Of a DNA stretch of 64,000 nucleotides, positions 54,602-64,000 are shown in pieces. How positions within the stretch are numbered: position 1 is the first letter of the stretch; each line of letters starts with the position of its first letter. This DNA is from Pseudomonadota bacterium (GTDB lineage: Bacteria > Pseudomonadota > Gammaproteobacteria > Steroidobacterales > SZUA-146), in NCBI GenBank assembly GCA_039028935.1, contig JBCCHD010000001.1, forward strand, positions 199,181-263,180, in the 5' to 3' direction. A program made the translations under genes and the position numbers. The notes below the pieces were generated by a model that saw nothing but the letters and a program-made list of their open reading frames with translations, searched no databases and was not told where the DNA came from.

Positions 54602-54677
54602 GTGGGCGTAGCTCAGTTGGTAGAGCCCCGGATTGTGATTCCGGTGGTCGTGGGTTCGAGCCCCATCGTCCACCCCA
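54602..54677 (+). tRNA. tRNA-His (GTG)
   Basis: 76 bases including CCA, with the diagnostic extra G (-1) encoded at 54601 opposite discriminator C. Acceptor GTGGGCG with CGTCCAC (one G-T pair); anticodon GTG in the loop of CCGGATTGTGATTCCGG. Confidence 0.95.
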
Positions 54678-54813
54678 TTTATTGTCGCGGCCGATTCGTC
54701 GGCAGCGACTCCGCGCACGCTGCAAAGCTGGCGCGGAGGCATCGTCGATGTGCGCGGCGAGTTCGGGGTCACGATGAACGCCGAATTGGTCGCCGTCGGG
54801 GATGAGTGAATTG

Positions 54814-54834
54814 GGCCGCAGTGCGGCCTTTTTT
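54814..54834 (+). terminator. Rho-independent terminator between tRNA-His and tRNA-Leu
   Basis: GGCCGC, loop AGT, GCGGCC, then six T. It ends the Pro-Arg-His transcript, so tRNA-Leu probably has its own promoter. The 136 bases between tRNA-His and this hairpin show nothing recognisable. Confidence 0.85.
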
Positions 54835-54903
54835 GTTGGTCCGAATGGCCGCAAATCGCGACCAAGCGCGACCGTGGTTTATACTTTGACAGTGACATAA
54901 TTT

Positions 54904-54988
<85 letters not shown>

Positions 54989-55061
54989 TTTCATACCGGC
55001 TTTCATGGCGCGCCCGACATCGAAAACCGGCAGACACAAACAGGGCGTAGAGGCGCACGAC

Positions 55062-56351
55062 ATGCAAGTTTCCGTAGAATCCACCGGCACACTGGAACGC
55101 AAAATGACCGTTCAGGTGCCGGCTGACAAAATTGGCTCCGAAGTCGAAAGCCGGCTCAAAGAAGTGCGCAAAACGGCGCGCCTCGACGGCTTTCGCAAAG
55201 GCAAGGTTCCGTTCAGCGTCGTGCGTAAGCGCTTCGGTGGTCAGGTGCGGCGCGAAGTACTTGGGGATCTCATCGAATCGAGCTATCGCGATGCCCTCAT
55301 CGAAGAAAAATTAAATCCAGCGGGTCAGCCCAGTATCGAACCGTCGTCGATGGAGCCCGGTAAAGATCTGGAATACGTGGCGACGTTTGAGGTCTTTCCA
55401 GAGGTTGAGCTCAAGCAGATCGAAGGCTTAAAGCTCGAAACCGTGACGGCTGATGTCGCGGACAGTGACCTGGATACCATGATCGAGACCCTGCGCAAAC
55501 AGCGGGCGACATGGGTCGACAACGACGCCGCGGCCGCGCGCGATGATCGCGTGACGATCGACTTTGTCGGCACACTCGACGGCGAGCCGTTCGAGGGCGG
55601 GTCGGCAGAGGACTACCCAGTCGTCATCGGCGCGGGCCAGCTTCTGCCAGACCTCGAGGACGGCCTCGAAGGGATGAAAATCGGCGACGAGAAGTCGGTG
55701 GAAGTGAATTTTCCCGACAACTACCAAGCCGAACAGCTCGCGGGAAAGAAGGCCGATTTTGCGGTCACTGCGAAAAAAGTCGAAGTGCAGGCGCTGCCCG
55801 AATTGAATGAGGAATTTATTCAGCAATTCGGCGTCGAAGACGGCACGATGGAGGCCTTTCGAGATTCTGTGCGTGACAACATGCTGCGCGAGCTGGGCGA
55901 GCGTCTTAGCGGTCAACGCCGGCAGGTAGCGCTCGATGCACTCTGGGAGGCCAACGAGTTTGAGCTACCCAAAGCGCTCGTTGAGCAGGAAACTCAGGCC
56001 ATGCGCGAGGACACGGGCCGGCGTATGGGCGTGACCGACGAGGCGCAGTTGCCGCCCGCCGACATGTATGCGGAGCAGGCCAAGCGTCACGTTGGGCTTC
56101 GATTGCTGATCAACGAGATCATTACCAGTAAAGAATTGACCGTAAATGCCGATCAGATTGAAGAGAAGCTAGCGAGTATTACGGGTAGCTACGAGCAAAG
56201 TGAAGAGGTGCTCAAGCAATACCGTAGTAATCCGCAGATCATGCAGCAGATCGAAGCGATGGTCATGGAAGAACAAGTGGTTAACCTGCTTGTCGACCAG
56301 GCCGATGCGACCGAAAAGTCGGTAAGCTTCGATGAGGCGATGAACGGCTAA
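55062..56351 (+). CDS. tig: Trigger factor
   Basis: 429 residues (E. coli 432) from the ATG at 55062. Ribosome-associated chaperone and prolyl isomerase that binds nascent chains at the tunnel exit. The ribosome-binding signature is GFRKGKVPFSVVRKRFG (about 44-60). The FKBP-like PPIase domain (about 155-240) has DDRVTIDFVGTLDGEPFEGG, and the C-terminal helical cradle completes the fold. The start MQVSVESTGTLERKMTVQVP matches the family; the longer frame to 55005 runs into the tRNA-Leu 3' flank. First gene of the tig-clpP-clpX-lon-hupB-ppiD proteostasis block. Confidence 0.97.
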   Translation: MQVSVESTGTLERKMTVQVPADKIGSEVESRLKEVRKTARLDGFRKGKVPFSVVRKRFGGQVRREVLGDLIESSYRDALIEEKLNPAGQPSIEPSSMEPGKDLEYVATFEVFPEVELKQIEGLKLETVTADVADSDLDTMIETLRKQRATWVDNDAAAARDDRVTIDFVGTLDGEPFEGGSAEDYPVVIGAGQLLPDLEDGLEGMKIGDEKSVEVNFPDNYQAEQLAGKKADFAVTAKKVEVQALPELNEEFIQQFGVEDGTMEAFRDSVRDNMLRELGERLSGQRRQVALDALWEANEFELPKALVEQETQAMREDTGRRMGVTDEAQLPPADMYAEQAKRHVGLRLLINEIITSKELTVNADQIEEKLASITGSYEQSEEVLKQYRSNPQIMQQIEAMVMEEQVVNLLVDQADATEKSVSFDEAMNG

Positions 56352-56380
56352 CGTCCGGGAAAGACTGCCGCGGGTGAGCG

Positions 56381-56410
56381 CTTGAAAACGGCATCACCCG
56401 TGCACATATT
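56381..56410 (+). promoter_or_regulatory. Possible sigma32 heat-shock promoter of clpP
   Basis: CTTGAAA (56381-56387), a 15-base spacer and CACATATT (56403-56410), close to the sigma32 consensus CTTGAAA-N13/15-CCCATNT. It lies about 100 bases before the clpP ATG. clpP is a heat-shock gene in E. coli, which fits. Confidence 0.5.
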
Positions 56411-56510
56411 GAATAGGACGGTCAGCAGTAAAGTCGGGCCGACCACCCACGGCGGCGCGGCGCGATCGGACCGCCATCGATCGGGCGTAAGCCCTTGCAG
56501 GAGTGCAGAC

Positions 56511-57158
56511 ATGACAGCCCACAATTCCAATTCCGGCCCCTTAGGGGCGATCGATAATGCGCTGGTGCCAATGGTGGTGGAGCAAACCGCCCGTGGTGAG
56601 CGCTCCTACGACATCTACTCGCGTCTGCTCAAAGAGCGCGTGATTTTCGTGGTGGGGCCGGTTGAGGACCACATGGCGAATTTGATTGTGGCCCAGCTTC
56701 TGTTTCTTGAGTCAGAAAACGCGGACAAGGACATCAGTTTGTACATCAACTCACCGGGCGGAGTGGTGAGTGCCGGCCTGTCGATTTACGACACCATGCA
56801 GTTCATTAAGCCCGATGTGAGCACCATCTGCCTGGGTCAGGCGGCGAGTATGGGTGCTGTGCTGCTCGCTGGCGGCGCCCATGGCAAGCGCTATTGCCTG
56901 CCGCACTCCCGCATGATGATCCACCAGCCATTGGGTGGGTTTCAGGGCCAGGCGACCGATATTGATATTCACGCGCGTGAAATCCTGCTTGTCAGGGAAC
57001 GCCTGAACACGATTTTGGCCAATCACACCGGTCAATCCGTTGAAACGATTCAAAAAGACACGGAGCGCGACAACTTCATGGATGCCGCCACGGCGACGTC
57101 CTATGGACTCATCGATGAAGTTTTGGACCGGCGACCGGACGCACCGAAGGCCGATTAA
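56511..57158 (+). CDS. clpP: ATP-dependent Clp protease proteolytic subunit
   Basis: 215 residues from the ATG at 56511, which has AGGAG upstream; the frame is open to 56382 but that part is upstream of the family N terminus. Serine protease forming a tetradecameric barrel with ClpX. Catalytic triad: Ser in [11 protein letters not shown], His in [10 protein letters not shown] and Asp in [10 protein letters not shown] short N-terminal propeptide is normally removed; here it is [17 protein letters not shown]. clpX follows after 141 bases. Confidence 0.97.
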   Translation: MTAHNSNSGPLGAIDNALVPMVVEQTARGERSYDIYSRLLKERVIFVVGPVEDHMANLIVAQLLFLESENADKDISLYINSPGGVVSAGLSIYDTMQFIKPDVSTICLGQAASMGAVLLAGGAHGKRYCLPHSRMMIHQPLGGFQGQATDIDIHAREILLVRERLNTILANHTGQSVETIQKDTERDNFMDAATATSYGLIDEVLDRRPDAPKAD

Positions 57159-57299
57159 CAAAATATCTTTATAAACAGGAGTTTGTGTTTATACTGATTC
57201 CAGCTCGGCGCTGTTTTTCTTTGCCAATACGCGGTAAGGTCGCTATCATCAAAGAGAGGCGTGCTGGGCGCTGAACCTGTACTAGTCGGAGACCGCTGC

Positions 57300-58607
57300 A
57301 TGAGCGACGATACACGAGGCAAAAACGAAGACGGCAAGCTGCTGTATTGCTCGTTTTGCGGCAAGAGCCAGCACGAGGTGCGTAAGCTCATCGCCGGCCC
57401 TTCGGTATTCGTGTGCGACGAATGCGTCGAGCTGTGCAATGACATTATTCGCGAGGAGCTCGAAGAACGCGGCGACGAGGGTAATGAGAAGCTGCCAACG
57501 CCGCACGAGATCAAAGCGACACTCGACGAGTATGTGATCGGTCAGCAACGGGCGAAAAAAGTCTTGTCCGTCGCGGTTTACAACCATTACAAACGTCTGC
57601 AGACGCATCGCAGTGACAACAGTAAAAGCGATGTCGAGTTGTCAAAGAGCAACATCTTGCTGATCGGGCCCACCGGCTGCGGCAAAACGCTGTTAGCCGA
57701 AACGCTGGCACGATTGCTGAACGTACCGTTTACGATCGCTGACGCCACGACCCTAACCGAAGCGGGTTACGTGGGCGAAGACGTCGAGAACATCATTCAA
57801 AAGCTTCTGCAAAAGTGCGACTACGACGTCGACAAGGCACAAACTGGCATTGTCTACATTGACGAGATTGACAAGATCTCTCGCAAATCCGACAACCCCT
57901 CTATCACCCGTGATGTGTCGGGTGAAGGGGTGCAGCAAGCCCTTCTGAAACTCATTGAGGGGACGGTTGCGTCGGTTCCGCCGCAGGGAGGTCGTAAACA
58001 CCCGCAGCAAGAGTTTCTGCAGGTCGATACCTCCAATATCTTGTTCATCTGCGGTGGCGCGTTTGCCGGTCTGGAAAAGATTATTGTTAATCGGTCCCAG
58101 AAGAGTGGCATTGGGTTTGTGGCCGAGATTAAAGGCAGTGAAGAAGACATCAATATCGGCGAAGTATTCCATGACACCGAGCCAGAAGACCTCATCAAAT
58201 TTGGCCTAATTCCTGAATTTGTCGGTCGTTTGCCGGTGGTCGCCACGCTCGAAGAACTCGACGAAGACGCGTTGGTCACGATTCTCGTTGAGCCCAAAAA
58301 CGCGCTCACCAAACAGTACCGTCGGCTGTTTGAAATGGAAGGCGCGGAGCTCGAGCTGCGCGAAGACGGCCTGCGCGCCATCGCCAAGCGGGCAATGGAG
58401 CGAAAAACCGGTGCGCGCGGGCTGCGGACCATACTTGAAAACGTCTTGCTCGACACCATGTATGACCTACCCGACATGCTAAATGCAACCAAGATCGTGG
58501 TGGATGAGTCGGTGGTGACTGGCGAGAACACGCCCTACATCATTTACGAATCAGAGGATGGAGCAAGCGGCGAACACCCGCAGCGACCAACCGGTTCCGA
58601 CATCTAA
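57300..58607 (+). CDS. clpX: ATP-dependent Clp protease ATP-binding subunit ClpX
   Basis: 435 residues from the ATG at 57300. AAA+ unfoldase that feeds tagged proteins into ClpP. The N-terminal Cys4 zinc domain is [12 protein letters not shown]...[10 protein letters not shown]. Walker [18 protein letters not shown] and Walker [13 protein letters not shown]; the ClpP-docking IGF-type loop appears as SGIGFVAEI. The 141-base spacer after clpP contains TTTATACT around 57190, a possible separate -10, so it may be transcribed both with and without clpP. Confidence 0.97.
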   Translation: MSDDTRGKNEDGKLLYCSFCGKSQHEVRKLIAGPSVFVCDECVELCNDIIREELEERGDEGNEKLPTPHEIKATLDEYVIGQQRAKKVLSVAVYNHYKRLQTHRSDNSKSDVELSKSNILLIGPTGCGKTLLAETLARLLNVPFTIADATTLTEAGYVGEDVENIIQKLLQKCDYDVDKAQTGIVYIDEIDKISRKSDNPSITRDVSGEGVQQALLKLIEGTVASVPPQGGRKHPQQEFLQVDTSNILFICGGAFAGLEKIIVNRSQKSGIGFVAEIKGSEEDINIGEVFHDTEPEDLIKFGLIPEFVGRLPVVATLEELDEDALVTILVEPKNALTKQYRRLFEMEGAELELREDGLRAIAKRAMERKTGARGLRTILENVLLDTMYDLPDMLNATKIVVDESVVTGENTPYIIYESEDGASGEHPQRPTGSDI

Positions 58608-58618
58608 CCTATCGTTTT

Positions 58619-58680
58619 GAGGTGTCGAACACACCTCTCGCTACACCGTTTTTCCGCGCGTCGGTGCGCACAAACCGACG
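58619..58680 (+). repeat. Two inverted repeats in the lon leader
   Basis: GAGGTGT-CGAAC-ACACCTC (58619-58637) and CGTCGGT...ACCGACG (58659-58665 with 58674-58680). Neither has a terminal T run of the usual kind. They lie between clpX and lon and may be operator or mRNA structures. Confidence 0.4.
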
Positions 58681-58734
58681 TGTAGATGACGCCGCAGGCT
58701 GCCGGGCGCCCAAGCGCTTCAAAGGAATCAATCA

Positions 58735-61161
58735 GTGTCTGATAAACCCAGTAAAACACTAACCGCGCTGCCCGAAGGTCAGCTTCCGGTAGTCCCACTT
58801 CGCGATGTTGTGGTGTACCCCCACATGGTCATTCCGTTGTTCATGGGGCGTGAGAAATCCAAACTCGCGCTCGAGCAGGCTGTTGAGCAGGGCAAACAAA
58901 TTGTTCTGGTGGCTCAAAAGCAGGCCGATACGGACGACCCGGGATTGGACGACGTCTACCGGGTTGGCACGCTCGCCAATATTCTGCAGCTCGTAAAAAT
59001 GCCGGACGGCACCGACAAGGTGTTGGTCGAAGGCAAGCAGAGAGTGCGTCTTGTCGACCTAGAGCTCGACAGTTACTTTACCGCGTCGGTAGACGCGCTC
59101 GAAGTCGACGTCGAGCATTCAGAACAAGAACTCAAAGTGTTGTCACGATCAGTCGTGTCGCAGTTTGAGCAGTACGTGAAACTCAATAAGAAAGTCCCGC
59201 CTGAGGTACTAACCTCGCTGTCGGGTATCGATGACAGCAGTCGATTGGCCGACACGATCGTCGCGCACATGTCGCTGGGCGTCGACATCAAACAACAGGT
59301 GCTCGAAACCGGTGAAACGCAGCCGCGTTTGGAGATGGTGCTCGGTTTGATTGAAGGCGAAATCGACTTGCTGCAAGTCGAAAAACGCATTCGTGGCCGT
59401 GTTAAGCAGCAAATGGAAAAGAGCCAACGCGAGTACTATTTGAATGAGCAAATGAAAGCCATTCAAAAAGAGCTCGGCGAAATGGAAGATTCGCCGAACG
59501 AGCTGCAAGATCTTGAGAATCGCATTGAAGCAGCGGGCATGTCTGACGAGGCGGTGGAGAAGGCGACGTCCGAGCTCAATAAACTCAAAATGATGTCTCC
59601 CATGTCGGCGGAAGCGACCGTCGTACGAAATTACATTGACTGGCTGGTCAAAGCGCCGTGGACCAAGCGCACCAAAATTTCGCGTTCGCTGTCTAAGGCT
59701 GAAAAGGTACTTGAAGCCGATCACTATGGCTTGGAGAAAGTGAAAGAGCGCATTCTGGAATACCTCGCTGTGCAGCAGCGCGTGCGAAAACTGAAAGGCC
59801 CAATCTTGTGTTTGGTTGGTCCCCCCGGTGTGGGTAAAACCTCGCTGGGCCAGAGCATCGCGCGAGCCACGAATCGCAAGTTTGTGCGCATGTCGCTCGG
59901 TGGCGTGCGCGACGAGGCCGAAATTCGCGGGCACCGTCGTACCTACATTGGCTCGATGCCAGGCAAGATCGTGCAAAATCTGTCCAAGACAGGCGTACGA
60001 AACCCGCTCTTTTTGCTTGATGAAATCGACAAAATGTCGATGGACTTCCGGGGTGACCCGTCATCGGCCCTGCTCGAAGTGCTCGATCCTGAGCAGAACA
60101 CCTCATTTAATGATCACTATCTCGAAGTCGATTTCGATTTATCCGACGTGATGTTTGTGTGCACAGCGAATAGTCTCAATATTCCAGCACCCTTGCTGGA
60201 TCGTATGGAAGTCATTCGCCTCGCCGGTTATACCGAAGACGAAAAAACCAATATTGCGCGACGTTATTTGGTGCCCAAGCAAATGAAGCAGAACGGGCTC
60301 AAAAATACGGAGCTGGAAATTGCCGATGAAAGTCTGCTGGACATCGTTCGCTACTACACACGCGAAGCGGGCGTACGCAATATGGAACGCGAAGTATCCA
60401 AGATTTGCCGAAAAGTAGTGAAAAAGCTGCTGTTAGAGAAGCCAGAAAAACCGGTGGTCGTGAACAGTGACAACCTTGAAGACTACCTCGGTGTTCGCAA
60501 ACATCGCTTCGGCCTTGCTGAAGAACACAATCAGGTCGGACAGGTGACTGGGCTCGCTTGGACCGAAGTGGGTGGTGAACTGCTCACCATCGAAGTGGCC
60601 AACGTGGCCGGTAAAGGCAAGCTTATCCAGACGGGTCAGTTGGGCGATGTGATGCAGGAGTCGATTCAAGCGGCGATGACCGTGGTGCGCAGTCGCGCCA
60701 AGGTGCTTGGCTTGAGCGACGATTTCCATGCGAATCACGATATCCACGTGCACGTGCCGGAGGGCGCGACACCCAAAGATGGCCCAAGCGCTGGTATTGG
60801 GATGTGTACGGCGCTGGTGTCGTCTCTAACCAACACACCCGTGCGCGCCGATGTGGCGATGACCGGCGAGATTACACTGCGCGGCGAAGTGCTGCCCATT
60901 GGCGGTCTGAAAGAGAAGCTGCTGGCGGCACATCGAGGCGGCATCAAGACGGTGATCATTCCGGACGAAAACGCCAAAGATCTGGTTGAGATCGCGGACG
61001 ACATCAAGGGTGACCTGGAAATTATTCCGGTTAAGTGGTTTGATCAGGTGGCGGAGATTGCACTGTCGCATTCGCCGGTACTTGGCAAATCGGGCAAGAA
61101 GCCAGCCACAACCAAAAAGAAGACGACGAAGGGCGCTTCGACAACCGTGAGACCGCACTAG
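58735..61161 (+). CDS. lon: Lon protease
   Basis: 808 residues from a GTG at 58735. ATP-dependent serine protease degrading misfolded and regulatory proteins. N-terminal substrate-binding domain (about 15-205), AAA+ domain with Walker [18 protein letters not shown] and sensor elements, then the protease domain with catalytic Ser in [12 protein letters not shown] and Lys in [18 protein letters not shown] Lys/Thr-rich tail ([13 protein letters not shown]) ends the protein. Position clpX-lon-hupB is conserved. No clear sigma32 site is seen in the 127-base leader. Confidence 0.97.
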   Translation: MSDKPSKTLTALPEGQLPVVPLRDVVVYPHMVIPLFMGREKSKLALEQAVEQGKQIVLVAQKQADTDDPGLDDVYRVGTLANILQLVKMPDGTDKVLVEGKQRVRLVDLELDSYFTASVDALEVDVEHSEQELKVLSRSVVSQFEQYVKLNKKVPPEVLTSLSGIDDSSRLADTIVAHMSLGVDIKQQVLETGETQPRLEMVLGLIEGEIDLLQVEKRIRGRVKQQMEKSQREYYLNEQMKAIQKELGEMEDSPNELQDLENRIEAAGMSDEAVEKATSELNKLKMMSPMSAEATVVRNYIDWLVKAPWTKRTKISRSLSKAEKVLEADHYGLEKVKERILEYLAVQQRVRKLKGPILCLVGPPGVGKTSLGQSIARATNRKFVRMSLGGVRDEAEIRGHRRTYIGSMPGKIVQNLSKTGVRNPLFLLDEIDKMSMDFRGDPSSALLEVLDPEQNTSFNDHYLEVDFDLSDVMFVCTANSLNIPAPLLDRMEVIRLAGYTEDEKTNIARRYLVPKQMKQNGLKNTELEIADESLLDIVRYYTREAGVRNMEREVSKICRKVVKKLLLEKPEKPVVVNSDNLEDYLGVRKHRFGLAEEHNQVGQVTGLAWTEVGGELLTIEVANVAGKGKLIQTGQLGDVMQESIQAAMTVVRSRAKVLGLSDDFHANHDIHVHVPEGATPKDGPSAGIGMCTALVSSLTNTPVRADVAMTGEITLRGEVLPIGGLKEKLLAAHRGGIKTVIIPDENAKDLVEIADDIKGDLEIIPVKWFDQVAEIALSHSPVLGKSGKKPATTKKKTTKGASTTVRPH

Positions 61162-61295
61162 CGGCTGATGGTGTTCGGGGTGGGTTCATTCTGCGAGTAG
61201 GCAGTCTCCCCGACCGAAGCGTCTCGATAGATCGGAAGTCGCCCAGTTACGACGCCGGATGCGGGCACGGGCACAACGCATTGACGAGGCCGATC

Positions 61296-61336
61296 CTCGC
61301 GGCTGACACCGCGAGCAACGGGGCGCAACAGCGCCC
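61296..61336 (+). repeat. Tandem hairpins in the hupB leader
   Basis: CTCGCGG-CTGACA-CCGCGAG (61296-61315) and GGGCGC-AACA-GCGCCC (61321-61336), perfect stems 5 bases apart. They end 27 bases before the hupB ATG. No T run, so probably leader structure rather than a terminator. The rest of 61162-61363 shows nothing clear. Confidence 0.45.
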
Positions 61337-61363
61337 GCTATCTGGAATCAAAGGAGATACCGC

Positions 61364-61636
61364 ATGAATAAAGGTGATTTAATCGATGCCGTAGCGGCCA
61401 GTGCCGATATGGGTAAATCCGACGCTACCGATGCCGTGAACGCTGTTTTTGACAGCATCAAGAGCACGTTGGCCGACGGTGGTTCGGTAAGCATTGCGGG
61501 CTTTGGCAGCTTTGTGGTCCGGGATCGAAAAGCCCGTACCGGCCGCAACCCGAAAACCGGTGAACCGTTGCATATTCCGGCGAGTAAGGCGGCTGCGTTT
61601 AAGGCTGGTAAAGCGCTAAAGGATGCCGTAAACTAG
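61364..61636 (+). CDS. hupB: DNA-binding protein HU-beta
   Basis: 90 residues, the standard HU length. Nucleoid-associated, dimeric DNA-bending protein. Signature: SIAGFGSFVVRDRKARTGRN (beta-arm base), GRNPKTGEPLHIPASKAAAFK. Start MNKGDLIDAVAASAD with AAAGGAG upstream of the ATG. Between lon and ppiD as in most gammaproteobacteria, but here two tRNA genes stand between hupB and ppiD, the first only 21 bases after the hupB stop. Confidence 0.97.
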   Translation: MNKGDLIDAVAASADMGKSDATDAVNAVFDSIKSTLADGGSVSIAGFGSFVVRDRKARTGRNPKTGEPLHIPASKAAAFKAGKALKDAVN

Positions 61637-61657
61637 CGCGCCTTCAAGGCTGAGACT

Positions 61658-61733
61658 GGGTGCTTAGCTCAGCTGGGAGAGCGGCGCCCTTACAAGGCGT
61701 AGGTCGGGGGTTCGATCCCCTCAGCACCCACCA
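61658..61733 (+). tRNA. tRNA-Val (TAC)
   Basis: 76 bases including CCA. Acceptor GGGTGCT with AGCACCC, anticodon TAC in GCCCTTACAAGGC, T-loop GTTCGATCC. It starts 21 bases after the hupB stop with no room for its own promoter, so it is probably processed from a hupB transcript. Confidence 0.95.
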
Positions 61734-61740
61734 TTAAATA

Positions 61741-61817
61741 GGAGTGGTAGTTCAGCTGGTTAGAATACCGGCCTGTCACGCCGGGGGTCGCGGGTTCGAG
61801 TCCCGTCCACTCCGCCA
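61741..61817 (+). tRNA. tRNA-Asp (GTC)
   Basis: 77 bases including CCA, 7 bases after tRNA-Val. Acceptor GGAGTGG with CCACTCC; anticodon GTC in GCCTGTCACGC; nearly identical to E. coli tRNA-Asp. Confidence 0.95.
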
Positions 61818-61821
61818 TACG

Positions 61822-61849
61822 AACGGGGCGCATCTGCGCCCTGTTTTTT
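61822..61849 (+). terminator. Rho-independent terminator after tRNA-Asp
   Basis: ACGGGGCGCA, loop TC, TGCGCCCTGT, ending in a run of T (61844-61849). It closes the hupB/tRNA transcript before ppiD. Confidence 0.88.
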
Positions 61850-62011
61850 AAATGGCTGCTGAACTACCTCACACCTAATCCATACTCATCAGGTCCACCT
61901 GTGTCGATTGCCCGAGGCGATTGCACGCCTTTCTCGTGCGAGTTTCGGATGAAAATTGCGCGTTTTGGACTAGAGCCGCACGCCCTGAAACGCTAAACTA
62001 GCGGGCTTTAA

Positions 62012-62031
62012 GGCGCCCTGTGGCGCCATTT
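62012..62031 (+). repeat. Hairpin in the ppiD leader
   Basis: GGCGCC-CTGT-GGCGCC followed by ATTTCTTT, about 25 bases before the ppiD ATG. It resembles a weak terminator or attenuator. Upstream of it, 61850-62011 shows no convincing promoter pair. Confidence 0.35.
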
Positions 62032-62056
62032 CTTTAGCAAAACTGGAACGCAGATT

Positions 62057-63937
62057 ATGTTACAGAATATCCGCGACAACGCCCGAGGCGTTGGCGCCAT
62101 CATCATGCTCGGCCTGCTTATCATTGCGTTTGCAATCTGGGGCATCGATTTTCAGTTTGGCGCCAATCAGCCAGTGGTGACGGTCAACGGCAAAGAGGTG
62201 TCCAACAACCTTATCGCGAATGCTTACCAGCAGCAGATTCAGCGGTTCCAAGAGTTCTACCCAAATGGCATTCCCGATGTTGCTCAGGAAGAACTTAAGC
62301 AAAACGTGATCGATTCGTTTGTGCGAAGCGAGCTACTTAACCAGCACGTGGTCGAACAAGGTTACGCACTGTCGAATGCGAGTGTGATGGACGCAATACG
62401 TGATCTGCCCGCGTTCCAGCTCGACGGCAAATTCAGCACCACGCAATTCGATTTTCGGGCGCGCACAGCCGGTATGACACAGGATGGTCTGTTCAACGAA
62501 TTCCGCGATTCCATGCTGCTTCAGCAGCTGTCCAACGGTTTTGTCAATTCGTCGTTTATCACGCCCGCTGAAGCGATGTTGCGTGGTCGTCTGGAAAGCG
62601 AGCAGCGTACAATTCGGGAGCTTCGCGTGCCGGTCAGCACATTGATATCGACCGTGACCCTCGACGACAATGCGATTGCGGACGACTACGAATTCAATAA
62701 TGACGACTACCTGACCGAAGAAATGGTGCGCATCGACTATATTGAATTGGATCCTGCGAAACTCGGCGAGCGGGTCGACATCAGTGATGAAGCACTCCAG
62801 CAGCGTTACGAACAGGGCGTGGATGCCGATGAGTATTCCAGTCCCGAGCAACGCAATGCCCGCCACATCCTAGTGGCAATCAATGATGATCGCGATGATG
62901 AGACCGCGCGCAGTGAGGCAAGCGCGCTACGGGATCGAATTCTGGCTGGCGAAGAGTTTGCGAGTCTCGCGTCGGAGTATTCGGATGATGCCGGATCGAA
63001 GCCCGCGGGCGGCGAGCTCGGTTGGAACAATGGCGAAGGCTATGTGGGTCCGTTCCGTGATGCGCTGTTTTCCATGACGGAAGATCAGATCAGCGAGCCC
63101 ATCAAAACCCGGTTCGGCTATCACATTATTAAGGTCGAAGGCATTCGCGGCAACGAACCGAAGCCTTTCGAAGACGTGCGTGATCAGATTGAAGCTGAGC
63201 TGCGCAATGATGCCGCGCTCGACCGACTCAGCGAACTGGTGATCGAGTTGGATGAGCTGGTGTATGACATCGACGACAGTCTGACCACAGCGGCGGAAGA
63301 AGCGGAAGTCGAGGTTCAACAGCTCCCGTGGTTTACTCGCGCCAGTGGAACCGGTATCGCGACCTATCCCGAGGTGCGCGACGCGGCATTCTCAGAGCAG
63401 GTGCTCAACGATCGGCTGAACAGTACTTCTATCAATCTGGATGGCAAGATCGTGTATTTGCGCCTCAACGATCATCGACCATCGCGCACCATGACCCTCG
63501 AAGAGGTGTCGCCGCGCATCGAGATGCGCCTCCGACGTGAAGCAGCATCGCAGCAAGCGTTGGTGCTGGGTAACGATTTATTGGCCAAACTTAATAGCGG
63601 CTCATCGATTGATACGGTGGCCGGTGAGGTAGACCTCTCTGCCGGTGAACTAAAAACGGTGGCCCGCCTTGAACAATCGCTGCCCATCGAAGCGCGCAAT
63701 GAGCTGTTTGCGACCGACTACGAAGAAGGACGCTATTCCTACGGCGGTGTGGCGCTTCCGAACGGCGACTTTTTCCTGTTTGAACTGCATGGCGTCGAAA
63801 CGGGTGAGCCTCTTAACGCCGCAGCCGCTCAAGACGTCGCGCGGGCCAACGCAAACTCTGAGCTGGCAGCGTATATTGCCAGTTTGCGTGAGGCTGCCGA
63901 TGTTGAAGTACGCCCGGATCAACTGATTACGCGCTAG
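62057..63937 (+). CDS. ppiD: Periplasmic folding chaperone PpiD
   Basis: 626 residues. Inner-membrane-anchored chaperone near the Sec translocon. One N-terminal membrane segment (about 14-33, [20 protein letters not shown]) with the body in the periplasm. SurA-like N-terminal helices, then a parvulin-type domain (about 270-365) with [35 protein letters not shown] and [10 protein letters not shown], and further helical regions to the C terminus. PpiD parvulin domains are often catalytically weak. Start [15 protein letters not shown] is typical. The remaining 63 bases of the window contain only a short dyad, ATCACGTGAT (63957-63966). Confidence 0.95.
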   Translation: MLQNIRDNARGVGAIIMLGLLIIAFAIWGIDFQFGANQPVVTVNGKEVSNNLIANAYQQQIQRFQEFYPNGIPDVAQEELKQNVIDSFVRSELLNQHVVEQGYALSNASVMDAIRDLPAFQLDGKFSTTQFDFRARTAGMTQDGLFNEFRDSMLLQQLSNGFVNSSFITPAEAMLRGRLESEQRTIRELRVPVSTLISTVTLDDNAIADDYEFNNDDYLTEEMVRIDYIELDPAKLGERVDISDEALQQRYEQGVDADEYSSPEQRNARHILVAINDDRDDETARSEASALRDRILAGEEFASLASEYSDDAGSKPAGGELGWNNGEGYVGPFRDALFSMTEDQISEPIKTRFGYHIIKVEGIRGNEPKPFEDVRDQIEAELRNDAALDRLSELVIELDELVYDIDDSLTTAAEEAEVEVQQLPWFTRASGTGIATYPEVRDAAFSEQVLNDRLNSTSINLDGKIVYLRLNDHRPSRTMTLEEVSPRIEMRLRREAASQQALVLGNDLLAKLNSGSSIDTVAGEVDLSAGELKTVARLEQSLPIEARNELFATDYEEGRYSYGGVALPNGDFFLFELHGVETGEPLNAAAAQDVARANANSELAAYIASLREAADVEVRPDQLITR

Positions 63938-64000
63938 CACGAATCAATACCGGCTGATCACGTGATGATCAGTGATGCATCAATCTAAAGAGCGGCACAG

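Noticed and set aside
63951-63976. Palindrome near ATCACGTGATGATCAGTGAT as a terminator for ppiD
   Set aside because: There is a short dyad but no GC-rich stem or T run, and the downstream context is cut off by the window end.

Overview
The window is a gene-dense stretch of a gammaproteobacterial chromosome, moderately GC-rich by eye. Several blocks have the gene order typical of Pseudomonas/Xanthomonas/Legionella-type genomes: glyA-nrdR-rib genes-nusB-thiL-pgpA, parE-parC, asd-fimV-truA-accD-folC-SPOR-cvpA-purF, and cysS-tRNAs-tig-clpP-clpX-lon-hupB-ppiD. The genus cannot be named from the sequence alone. I see no insertion sequence, prophage, integrase or CRISPR array. No spacer between genes reaches 300 bases.

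Layout. 1-3.5 kb: purL, missing its 5' end. 3.6-6.5 kb (minus): ettA followed by a LysM/FecR envelope protein. 6.7-15.5 kb (plus): glyA, nrdR, ribD, ribE, a ribBA variant lacking the zinc cysteines of its GTP cyclohydrolase II half, ribH, nusB, thiL, pgpA and a Ser/Thr kinase with a cyclic-nucleotide-binding domain. 15.6-16.6 kb (minus): xseB and folE2. 16.9-21.0 kb: parE and parC. 21.2-25.7 kb (minus): a FimX-like degenerate GGDEF/EAL protein followed by a second FimV-like protein. 25.9-28.0 kb: efp, epmA and msrC. 28.1-30.0 kb (minus): a Sco protein, a PCuAC copper chaperone and psd. 30.1-32.2 kb: prmB and aroC. 32.3-43.1 kb: asd, fimV, truA, accD, folC, a SPOR protein, cvpA and purF.

43.2-51.0 kb is the most unusual region. 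A collinear run encodes an Hpt phosphotransfer protein, a receiver/Ser-Thr kinase fusion, an OmpR-type response regulator, a coiled-coil protein, an inner-membrane protein with a periplasmic OmpA-like domain, a Rab/Ras-like small GTPase and a soluble hybrid histidine kinase, with miaE overlapping the end of the last gene. A perfect CRP-type palindrome lies in front. The set contains every step of a His-Asp-His-Asp phosphorelay plus a eukaryotic-type kinase and a small GTPase. I read it as one signalling module reporting to or acting on the cell envelope; its function is unknown.

51.2-64 kb: lpxH and a periplasmic cyclophilin (minus), then cysS, a Pro-Arg-His-Leu tRNA cluster with a good sigma70 promoter, tig, clpP behind a sigma32-like promoter, clpX, lon, hupB, tRNA-Val, tRNA-Asp and ppiD. 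This block is the protein-quality-control core of the window. The two FimV proteins, the FimX-like protein and the small GTPase suggest a cell that invests in polarity, pili or surface behaviour; that is inference.
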